DNA from: Bacillota bacterium
GTDB lineage: Bacteria; Bacillota; Clostridia; Oscillospirales; Ruminococcaceae
Direction of reading: 5' to 3'
Assembly (NCBI GenBank): GCA_023418925.1
Contig: JAEZYS010000016.1
Coordinates: forward strand, 124,001-188,000
DNA: 64,000 nt
A program made the position numbers and the translations under genes. This document shows, piece by piece, positions 31,921 through 38,781 of this stretch (position 1 is the first letter of the stretch; every line of letters begins with the position of its first letter). The notes below the pieces were generated by a model. It was not told the origin of the DNA, did no database searches, and saw only the letters and a program-made list of their open reading frames with translations.

Positions 31921-33261
31921 TTATTTTAACACATTTATATAGGAAATGCTATAATTTTTTAAAATTTTTATGCAATCTTTCGAAATAATTTCGCCACAAA
32001 CAGCGACTGGTATACAAGGGGGACAAACTGTTGCTGTTTTGGCACATATACGTCCGACACTTTCTTCAACAGGTATGCTTTCACTTTCCCCGAAAGCCGC
32101 CTCCCTGACAGAGCAGGCCTTTGTAAGAGCAGGAAAGTTCATTTCAGGCGGCATTAACTTTATTTTCTGCATTTCCACCGCCATAAGCGCTTTTTCTACA
32201 GCTTCAAAATCTTCCACAGTTGTACAGGTTGAAAACATCATCACTACATGAGTTGAATCAGCATACTCACATTCTATATTGCTTTGACGAAGTATATCTG
32301 CAAGCTTATATCCGTAAAGTCCGTTCGGAAGAGTGTAAATCGTAATTCTTAACGGTTCTGAATCACAAACTGTATATACAGAAGAAATATGTTTTTTCAA
32401 GGTGCTAATCCTCTTGACAGTATCGTCAAGTTCTTTGCGGAAATTTGTTGCAAGATATTCAGCGCAAAGGTCAAGTGACTGCATAATAAGATATGACGGA
32501 CTTGAAGAACCAAACATAGCCATGCAATCTTTTGCTTTGTCTGCATGTTTCGGATTTATAATATGGAGATAAGCCCCTCCGGTAAGCACAGGCAGGCTTT
32601 TGTGGGCAGAATCACAGCAAAGGTCAGCACCCATAACTGACGGGTGAAGATTTTCTTTCAAAAAAGCAAGGTGTGCGCCGTGGGCATTGTCTACAAGCAA
32701 GGGTATATCGTATTTTCTGCAAATCTTGGAAATGCCCTTTACATCGGCAATTTTCCCAAGATAATCAGGGGAAGTAATGTAGACGGCGGAAACGTGTCCG
32801 CTTTCCTTTAACCCTCTTTTAATACCATCCTCAATGCTTTGCGGAGAAATTTTTCCCGAAACGACAGAACCATTTTCATATTCGGGATAAACCCATACAG
32901 GGTCAAGTCCGAGCAGAGCGCAGGTGTTTATAAAAGAGCGGTGAGCATTTCTTGCCGCAACAACTGTATTACCGCATTTGCAGGTAATGGCAAGCATAGC
33001 CTGAATGCAGAGAGTAGAACCTCCTGCGGAAAATAGTGTCCTGTTCACTCCGTAAAGTTCAGCCGACCTCTTCTCGCTTTCGGCAATAATTCCGTCAGCC
33101 TCAAACAAAGCGTCAGCTCCGCTGATTTCAGTTATATCATAAGCATATGCAGAAGAAATCTCCGTAATGATAGGAGACTTGCCCTTATGACCGGGCATAT
33201 GTGCCCTTACTGTATGCTTATCATTATATTCTTTTACAAAGTTATAAACAGGAGTATTCAT
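31921..33261 (-). CDS. Orn/Lys/Arg decarboxylase-family protein (YaaO-like)
   Basis: A fold-type I PLP enzyme of 446 residues, the short Gram-positive form lacking the N-terminal wing domain. The PLP lysine is K221 in DSAHKSLP, Asp191 in LLVDNAHGAHL binds the pyridine nitrogen, and RAHMPGHKG is the N-terminal signature. Substrate (lysine, arginine or ornithine) cannot be read from the sequence. In Bacillus the relative yaaO lies upstream of tmk and yaaQ; here tmk is missing. Fifteen bases after the HTH gene. Confidence 0.9.
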   Translation of the reverse strand: MNTPVYNFVKEYNDKHTVRAHMPGHKGKSPIITEISSAYAYDITEISGADALFEADGIIAESEKRSAELYGVNRTLFSAGGSTLCIQAMLAITCKCGNTVVAARNAHRSFINTCALLGLDPVWVYPEYENGSVVSGKISPQSIEDGIKRGLKESGHVSAVYITSPDYLGKIADVKGISKICRKYDIPLLVDNAHGAHLAFLKENLHPSVMGADLCCDSAHKSLPVLTGGAYLHIINPKHADKAKDCMAMFGSSSPSYLIMQSLDLCAEYLATNFRKELDDTVKRISTLKKHISSVYTVCDSEPLRITIYTLPNGLYGYKLADILRQSNIECEYADSTHVVMMFSTCTTVEDFEAVEKALMAVEMQKIKLMPPEMNFPALTKACSVREAAFGESESIPVEESVGRICAKTATVCPPCIPVAVCGEIISKDCIKILKNYSISYINVLK

Positions 33262-33276
33262 AGATTACAGCGTCCC

Positions 33277-33594
33277 CTAAAGTATATATTTAAGTTTTGA
33301 CAGAATGTTGCGTCTTGCCCTTGAAAGTGTTCTTGAAACAGTAGATTTGTTCACTCCGAGCATTTCAGCAATTTCGCAGATATTCATCTGTTTGTAATAG
33401 TATAGCATAATAAATTCTTTTTGTCTTGCAGAAATTTCATTTGCAAGAACATCCCTGACAGCAGCCTTTGCTTTTGCAAGACTAATGTTGTTGGAATGAT
33501 CAAGTTCTTCACTGCCATGGATAATACGCATAAGATTCTGGTCGGCGCATATTTCAGCATCACCGAGCCATTCTGAATTCAAGCGTCTTTGCAA
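33277..33594 (-). CDS. Sigma-70 region-4-like HTH protein
   Basis: 105 residues ending in a region-4-type helix-turn-helix: ISARQKEFIMLYYYKQMNICEIAEMLGVNKSTVSRTLSRAR. The region-2 core-binding part of a sigma factor is absent, so it is more likely a DNA-binding regulator than a working sigma factor. It begins with TTG at 33594, inside the end of the preceding gene, whose final codons carry the SD GGAGG nine bases upstream; the two are probably translated together. Confidence 0.75.
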   Translation of the reverse strand: MQRRLNSEWLGDAEICADQNLMRIIHGSEELDHSNNISLAKAKAAVRDVLANEISARQKEFIMLYYYKQMNICEIAEMLGVNKSTVSRTLSRARRNILSKLKYIL

Positions 33595-33800
33595 TTGCAG
33601 TTACCTCCGTCTTCATTAAGAATGGATATAACCTCCCTGATGTCATAAAGTTCTTCACGAAGAAGATCAATTCTTTGAGCAAGATTTTTTGCAGTATCTG
33701 GGTCATCCTGCCCTTTAAGTTCCGTATTAAGCATGAAAATCCTTTCACACAATATTTTTTCCGATTTCAAGTAGCTGATAAGCATTACGGTGTTACCCAT
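33579..33800 (-). CDS. Small helical protein ahead of the HTH gene
   Basis: 73 residues, predicted mainly helical (AQRIDLLREELYDIREVISIL), with two cysteines near the C-terminus (NCNCKDA). Good SD CGGAGG eight bases before ATG. It overlaps the HTH gene by 16 bases. Family unknown; could be a partner or modulator of that regulator. Confidence 0.65.
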   Translation of the reverse strand: MGNTVMLISYLKSEKILCERIFMLNTELKGQDDPDTAKNLAQRIDLLREELYDIREVISILNEDGGNCNCKDA

Positions 33801-33949
33801 TTGTTATTCCTCCGTTGTCAAAAATATAATAAGTCTTTTCGAAATTCCCTATAATTATTATATCATCAAAACGTATGTTCTGTCAACAGTAAAATAAACA
33901 AATGTTTATATGAAATTTTATTAAAACTTCGTATTCAAAGCTGTGCATA

Positions 33950-33978
33950 TTGACTTAATTTTACAATTATGGTATGAT
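33950..33978 (+). promoter_or_regulatory. Promoter of the isochorismatase-like gene
   Basis: TTGACT, a 17-base spacer and TATGAT, about 38 bases before the ATG at 34017. Confidence 0.65.
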
Positions 33979-34016
33979 GATGTATTATAAATTAATACAT
34001 AAGGAGAGGTCTGAAA

Positions 34017-34520
34017 ATGGGAAAAGCATTGTTGGTTTTAGATATGCAAGAGGTCTGTGTAGGGAAAAACCACGCTGATTTCTTTAAGTATGATGATACA
34101 ATTCTTGATTCTGTCAATCAGGTAATCAATGAAAATATAGATAATACCGTTGTTTATATCAGAAATGTAATGAAAAATAATCTGATAAGCAAGCTTGCAC
34201 CTGTAAAAGTATATGAGGGCAGCAAGGAAGTAAAACTTGCAAAAGAACTGGACATTGTTTCAGACAATGTTTTTGACAAATTCAAAGGCAACGCTTTTTC
34301 AAATACAGAGTTAGCAGAATTCTTAAAGGCAAGTGAAATTGATGAAATTGAGGTTGTTGGCGTTGACGGAGGAGGTTGTGTTTCTTTAACTGCTATCGGA
34401 GCAATGCAAAACGGATATAAGGTTATAGTAAACACTAAGGCAGTAGGAATCATGTTTGAAAAGAAAAGGGACTCCTTATTTAAGAAATTAGAAAAAATGG
34501 GTGCTGAATTTATAAGATAA
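34017..34520 (+). CDS. Isochorismatase-like cysteine hydrolase
   Basis: A 167-residue cytoplasmic hydrolase of the isochorismatase/nicotinamidase superfamily. The catalytic triad is visible: Asp9 in LLVLDMQE, Lys88 in FDKFKGNAF and Cys121 in GGGCVSLTA. The zinc-site histidines of nicotinamidases are not evident, so the substrate is unknown. SD AGGAGAGG upstream; monocistronic with a promoter and a strong terminator. Confidence 0.88.
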   Translation: MGKALLVLDMQEVCVGKNHADFFKYDDTILDSVNQVINENIDNTVVYIRNVMKNNLISKLAPVKVYEGSKEVKLAKELDIVSDNVFDKFKGNAFSNTELAEFLKASEIDEIEVVGVDGGGCVSLTAIGAMQNGYKVIVNTKAVGIMFEKKRDSLFKKLEKMGAEFIR

Positions 34521-34584
34521 ACTGTGAATAGTGATAAAAACAGATAAATTCGAATAGTTTAGGATACAATATGATTTAAAAAGA

Positions 34585-34619
34585 AAAGGCATACCCATGA
34601 AAATTGTGGGTATGCCTTT
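34585..34619 (+). terminator. Terminator of the isochorismatase-like gene
   Basis: Perfect stem AAAGGCATACCCA / TGGGTATGCCTTT with a 9-base loop. The T-run is short on the plus strand, while the minus strand has TTTTCTTTTT, so it may also stop transcription from the right. Confidence 0.7.
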
Positions 34620-34676
34620 ATATATGCTGTACTTAAAATATAATTTTCAAAGGCGTTCATTAGCAGAGAGAAATAA

Positions 34677-34813
34677 TCAGCATTTCCGGTAAGGGAGTAA
34701 CTTTAAAAACTCATCAATCTGCTTGTTTACAAATTCAGGCTGGTCAATATTTGAGTTATGAGCGGCATTTTCAACCCAGACAAGCTTTGTGTCTTTACTT
34801 TCAATTAAATTTA
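34677..34813 (-). pseudogene. Remnant of an alpha/beta-hydrolase gene (C-terminal end)
   Basis: On the minus strand an open stretch without its own start ends at TGA 34677-34679 and reads INLIESKDTKLVWVENAAHN and then SNIDQPEFVNKQIDEFLKLL. This is the typical last segment of an alpha/beta-hydrolase, with the catalytic-histidine motif (ENAAHNSN) and the C-terminal helix ending FLKLLP. Everything upstream is missing; the frame runs straight into the end of the thioesterase gene at 34814. It looks like a deletion that removed most of the gene. Confidence 0.7.
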
Positions 34814-35248
34814 TCAATACAAATCCACACCGAGAAAATCATTGAAAGTATTGAAAATTTCAGGATATTCTTTTTTTGTACGGACAGGCTTCATCTGCAT
34901 ATTTGTAAAACAATGCTTTGTTTCCCCTGTTGCCATAAGCATATTGTCAGATTTTTTGATAACTCTATAGGTAACAGTCATTTTAAATCCATTAAACTCT
35001 TGAATTTTGGGTATAATAAGGACAACATCACCAAATCTAACAGAATTTTTATATTCACAGGAGGCACCTAGAACAGGTATCATAACTCCCTCTTGTTCCA
35101 TTCTAGCATAGGAATACCCGACTTTTTCAAGGAAATCAACTCTTGCTTCTTCAAACCATCTTATATAGTTTGAATGATGGATAATTCCCATCTGATCGGT
35201 TTCATAATAATTTGCCTTTCTTTCAAAAGGAGTAACCTCAGGTCTCAT
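34814..35248 (-). CDS. Acyl-CoA thioesterase, 4HBT/YbgC type
   Basis: A hot-dog-fold thioesterase of 144 residues. YYETDQMGIIHHSNYIRWFEEARVDFL contains the Asp (in TDQMG) and the strand-helix signature of the 4-hydroxybenzoyl-CoA thioesterase group. Likely cleaves acyl-CoA; substrate unknown. Its stop directly abuts the alpha/beta-hydrolase remnant. SD GGAGGGG upstream. Confidence 0.9.
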   Translation of the reverse strand: MRPEVTPFERKANYYETDQMGIIHHSNYIRWFEEARVDFLEKVGYSYARMEQEGVMIPVLGASCEYKNSVRFGDVVLIIPKIQEFNGFKMTVTYRVIKKSDNMLMATGETKHCFTNMQMKPVRTKKEYPEIFNTFNDFLGVDLY

Positions 35249-35466
35249 AAAATCCCCTCCGTAGCATTGTATTAAGTATATTATAATATCACTTCTATAT
35301 TATACAAATATTGTGACCAAAATTCAACAAATATAACGCTTAATTATTTAATATGTACAAAATCACATGGACTATTCTAAATTAATATTACCACAATAGA
35401 CAATTTAATGTTAAAATAATAACATAAACGAATAATTTAAAAAACTAATAACCGGAGGTAAATAAT
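35249..35466. other. Divergent intergenic region
   Basis: 218 bases between the thioesterase (left) and the alcohol dehydrogenase (right), very A/T-rich, so it must hold both promoters. A TAGACA, 17 bases, TAACAT pair near 35396-35424 is a weak candidate for the dehydrogenase. No clear operator is seen. Confidence 0.3.
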
Positions 35467-36684
35467 ATGTCTAGATTTACACTACCAAGAGATTTGTTTC
35501 ATGGAAAAGGTTCTCTTGAAAATCTTAAGAATCTCAAGGGTAAAAAAGCTATAATCGTTGTAGGCGGTGGCTCAATGAAACGTAACGGTTTCCTTCAGAG
35601 AGCTGAAGATTACCTCAAGGAAGCTGGCTTTGAAGTAAGACTTTTTGAAAATGTTGAGCCAGATCCATCTGTTGAAACAGTAATGAAGGGCGCACAGGCT
35701 ATGATAGATTTCCAGCCTGACTGGATTATTGCAATGGGCGGCGGTTCACCAATCGACGCAGCAAAGGCAATGTGGATCAAGTATGAATATCCTGATTGTA
35801 CATTTGAAGATATGTGCAAGGTATTCGGTATTCCTGAACTAAGAAGAAAGGCACATTTCTGCGCAATTCCATCTACATCAGGAACAGCAACTGAAGTAAC
35901 AGCTTTCTCGATTATCACAGATTACAACAAGGGTATCAAGTATCCGATTGCTGACTTTGAAATTACACCTGATATTGCTATCGTTGACCCTGATCTTGCT
36001 GAAACAATGCCTAAGAAGCTTGTTGCTCATACTGGTATGGATGCGTTCACACATTCAGTAGAAGCATATGTGTCAACAGCAAACAGCCCATATTCAGATG
36101 CTCTTGCAATCCATTCAATTGAAATGATTCAAGAAAATCTTACTGATTCATATAATGAAAATATTGATGCCCGCCATAGAATGCACGATGCACAGTGCCT
36201 TGCTGGCATGGCTTTCTCAAATGCTCTTCTTGGAATTGTTCACTCAATGGCTCATAAAACAGGAGCAGTTTTTGCAGATTGTGGTGCACATATTATCCAT
36301 GGTGCTGCAAATGCAATGTATCTTCCAAAGGTTATCAAGTTCAACTCAAAGGATGAAACAGCTAAGAAGCGATATGCTGTAATTGCTGACTATATGCATC
36401 TCGGCGGAAATACTGCTGATGAAAAGGTTGACCTCCTCATTGAATTTATCGGCAAGATGAATGACAAGCTCAACATTCCTCACTGCATAAAGAACTATGG
36501 CGCTGACAGTTTTCCAGTTGAACAGGGCTTTGTTCCTGAAAATGTATTCCTTGAAAGACTTCCTGAGATTGCAAAGAATGCAATTGCTGATGCTTGCACA
36601 GGTTCAAACCCACGCCAGCCTTCACAGGAAGAAATGGAAAAACTCTTCAAGTGCTGTTATTATGGTACAGAGGTTGATTTCTAA
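35467..36684 (+). CDS. Iron-containing alcohol dehydrogenase
   Basis: Group III alcohol dehydrogenase of 405 residues, NAD(P)H-dependent, reducing aldehydes such as acetaldehyde or butyraldehyde during fermentation. The nucleotide-binding GGGSPIDAAK is at 91-100; metal ligands are Asp192, His196 (GMDAFTH), His263 (HSMAHK) and His278 (HIIHG). The sequence resembles the C-terminal half of AdhE and stand-alone butanol/ethanol dehydrogenases. Strong SD CGGAGG. Monocistronic. Confidence 0.92.
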   Translation: MSRFTLPRDLFHGKGSLENLKNLKGKKAIIVVGGGSMKRNGFLQRAEDYLKEAGFEVRLFENVEPDPSVETVMKGAQAMIDFQPDWIIAMGGGSPIDAAKAMWIKYEYPDCTFEDMCKVFGIPELRRKAHFCAIPSTSGTATEVTAFSIITDYNKGIKYPIADFEITPDIAIVDPDLAETMPKKLVAHTGMDAFTHSVEAYVSTANSPYSDALAIHSIEMIQENLTDSYNENIDARHRMHDAQCLAGMAFSNALLGIVHSMAHKTGAVFADCGAHIIHGAANAMYLPKVIKFNSKDETAKKRYAVIADYMHLGGNTADEKVDLLIEFIGKMNDKLNIPHCIKNYGADSFPVEQGFVPENVFLERLPEIAKNAIADACTGSNPRQPSQEEMEKLFKCCYYGTEVDF

Positions 36685-36720
36685 TAATTGTCCCCAATTT
36701 TCAATAATATAAATTTAATA

Positions 36721-36754
36721 AAAAACCCTGTCCTAAATCAAGGCAGGGTTTTTT
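36721..36754. terminator. Bidirectional terminator
   Basis: AAAAACCCTG / CAGGGTTTTTT between the alcohol dehydrogenase (+) and the secreted-protein gene (-); A-run on one side and T-run on the other serve both. Confidence 0.8.
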
Positions 36755-36758
36755 ATTA

Positions 36759-37688
36759 TTAAAACTTGAATCTGTCAACAACAACTTTGCCGTCTTTATT
36801 TTCGGTGTAGGAGATTATATTAGGATTGCTTGTTCTAGTTCCTTTTGTAAAAGTAAGTGCATTGTTGAAATGAGTAATTACTGACATATCCATTTCATAT
36901 TCTGAGCATGATACAATAAATTCGTCAGAAACGAAATATGGTTCAGCTGGACCATCTGGAACAGTATTTGCTGCTATTGTAGTTATTAACTTATCAAATG
37001 CAGTATTGCTTTTTTTATCGTTTAAAGCAATTGCCATCATTGCATTGTAGTTATTTACTAAAATAGGGGCTTTGTCATTTGTTACAACAAATCGCTTTGT
37101 CTTGTCTTTTGAAAAAATTGTTGTATAAGTAATATTTGTATCGTAAACATAATAGGAATCAGAACCAGTTAAATCATTTGCTTCAGTCTTTTCAAGTTTT
37201 CCTGTATTCAGGTCATAAGTAGCATATAAAACGCCGTCATAATTTTTACCGCTATAAGAGAATGAAAAGTTTTCTTTAAACAGAACAGTTGATGGGAGAC
37301 CGTCTTTATCATAGGAAATAATTCCTTCAATTGTTTTTGTTTCGTCTTTGCTTAATTTAATGTTATAAATGAACTTCTGTTTAACTTCTGTATTATCTGT
37401 TACAGCAACAGTTAACGCTTTATCAGCTTCTGGCTTAAAGCCATCAACAGTAATGCCTTCCGCATTTATAGTATAGGAATCGGATCCTTCAATTTTCTTG
37501 TCAAATGTGAGATTGTAAAAATTGTCTTTGCCGATAGAAATTTCAGCACAATCTGAAACATATGTCAGGTTGACATCTTTTGTTAGAGTAATATTTTGAG
37601 GTTCAAGCGCAGAAGCAGTAATCGCATTTGTTGAAAGTAAAGTAACAGCAGCAATTACACATGCTATGGATTTGCAAATCTTTTTCAT
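36759..37688 (-). CDS. Secreted protein of unknown function
   Basis: 309 residues from ATG 37688 (SD AGGAGG; a longer reading to 37736 is rejected). A Sec signal peptide ends near ITASALEP (about residue 28). The rest looks beta-rich and has no membrane anchor or lipobox, so it is probably released. A SDSYYVYD segment recalls the YYVYD strand of the QPTGY lipoproteins, but the C-terminal signature is missing, so I do not place it in that family. Confidence 0.7.
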   Translation of the reverse strand: MKKICKSIACVIAAVTLLSTNAITASALEPQNITLTKDVNLTYVSDCAEISIGKDNFYNLTFDKKIEGSDSYTINAEGITVDGFKPEADKALTVAVTDNTEVKQKFIYNIKLSKDETKTIEGIISYDKDGLPSTVLFKENFSFSYSGKNYDGVLYATYDLNTGKLEKTEANDLTGSDSYYVYDTNITYTTIFSKDKTKRFVVTNDKAPILVNNYNAMMAIALNDKKSNTAFDKLITTIAANTVPDGPAEPYFVSDEFIVSCSEYEMDMSVITHFNNALTFTKGTRTSNPNIISYTENKDGKVVVDRFKF

Positions 37689-37800
37689 TGTTGGTTTCCT
37701 CCTATGAAAGTAAAATTGTCTACTTTTTAATAACAAATATTATAACATATAATGTAAATAAAGTAAAGCATATAAACAATATTATTTTATATATAAGAAA

Positions 37801-37831
37801 AAAATCCTGCCTTTTGCAAGGACAGGATTTT
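37801..37831 (-). terminator. Terminator downstream of the repeat-protein locus
   Basis: AAAATCCTG / CAGGATTTT stem with TTTTTCTTATA on the minus strand. Confidence 0.7.
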
Positions 37832-37918
37832 CTATTTAAATTTTTATTCATCATATTGTAAGTCTCATTAAGCTTTTCTGTATGCTTCAACATACCTTAA
37901 TGGAACGAGTTAAGTTCC

Positions 37919-38291
37919 TTAATTGCCATCTATAACATTAGGTGAATTTCCAAAATTATCACCTGAGCCCGGTGTGTCTGATCCATTATCAACTGGCGTG
38001 TCAGACCCGTTATCAACTGGTGTATTTGAACCATTATCACCTGAGCCCGGCGTGTCTGACCCATTATCAACTGGTGTATCTGACCCATTATCAACTGGTT
38101 TATTTGAATCATCGATAACTGTCGATCCAGAATTACTATTGGAGTCAGATGAACTTCCTGAATTGCCAACAACGAGTGTTCCTGAACTAACAGCAAATTT
38201 GTTTCCTACACTGCTGCCTGTAATAACAAGTACGGCTTAGGATAGCCGTAGCTGCTAAAATTGAAACAATCGTGCGCAATATTCTTGTCAT
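37919..38291 (-). pseudogene. Frameshifted secreted repeat protein
   Basis: From ATG 38291 (SD AAAGGATG) a signal-anchor reads MTRILRTIVSILAATAIL and then runs out of frame. One base later (around 38237) the next frame continues without a break, VLVITGSSVGNKFAVSSGT..., to TAA at 37919. Joined, the two frames make a plausible exported protein of about 124 residues whose second half is a tandem repeat of PVDNGSDT with PGSGDN spacers. A single-base indel therefore separates signal and repeat domain; it could be decay, phase variation or a sequencing error. Confidence 0.65.
37960..38110 (-). repeat. 24-base tandem repeats (PVDNGSDT)
   Basis: At least five near-identical 24-base units coding PVDNGSDT or PVDNGSNT on the minus strand, interrupted twice by PGSGDN units. 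Acidic, flexible repeats of this kind usually act as stalks on surface proteins. Confidence 0.75.
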
Positions 38292-38350
38292 AATTATGTT
38301 CATCCTTTCTTTATGTTAAACTAGAAGATGTCTGTAACATGCTTTTTCAA

Positions 38351-38689
38351 TTAAATTACTATATTTAGCACTGTAGAAAATGTCAGCCACATAATATAAT
38401 TAAACTTAACTTTCGCTTTATTAACAACAAACGATGTCTTAGCACCAATATCACTATTTATAGACATAACCATTCCGCCACGCTCTTCTTCATCAGAGCC
38501 GGAGCCTCCTCTGCTGAAGGGATTGCTGTTCATTCCGCCTTTTCCACCGCTGTTTTTAACTTGTGCTCCTGTACTGTGTGAAGTTGTATTTAAACTGTAG
38601 TTTTCTGCTGAAACAGGGATTGCCGAAGCCGATAAAAACACCACAGTACACATAATTATTGCAAATGTCTTCAAAAATTTCTTTATCAT
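38351..38689 (-). CDS. Small secreted or anchored protein
   Basis: 112 residues: signal peptide ending SASAIPVSAEN (about 28), a Gly/Ser-rich low-complexity stretch (GGKGGMNSNPFSRGGSGSDEEERGG), then a short segment ending in a hydrophobic patch FNYIMWLTFSTVLNIVI that could sit in the membrane. No family recognised. It is 59 bases upstream of the frameshifted repeat protein in the same direction, so they probably form one unit. Confidence 0.6.
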   Translation of the reverse strand: MIKKFLKTFAIIMCTVVFLSASAIPVSAENYSLNTTSHSTGAQVKNSGGKGGMNSNPFSRGGSGSDEEERGGMVMSINSDIGAKTSFVVNKAKVKFNYIMWLTFSTVLNIVI

Positions 38690-38781
38690 ATAATGTCCAT
38701 CCTTTCAATATGTCAGATGTTTCTGTTATTAACTATAATTATACAGATAATTTTTTAAAAGTAAAGTGTCTTTAACAAATC

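Noticed and set aside
35290..35320. Possible Rex-type site TTGTGA...CAACAA before the alcohol dehydrogenase gene
   Set aside because: Spacing and half-site symmetry do not fit the 16-18 base Rex consensus, so it is not annotated.
36759..37688. Fifth member of the QPTGY family
   Set aside because: It shares only a YYVYD segment; the GKEI, tether and C-terminal QPTGY signatures are absent.
37923..38240. Open frame on the plus strand coding SxxLSTGVSDPLSTG-like repeats
   Set aside because: It is the antisense of the PVDNGSDT repeat region, has no SD, and the minus-strand reading gives a sensible signal anchor plus repeat domain.
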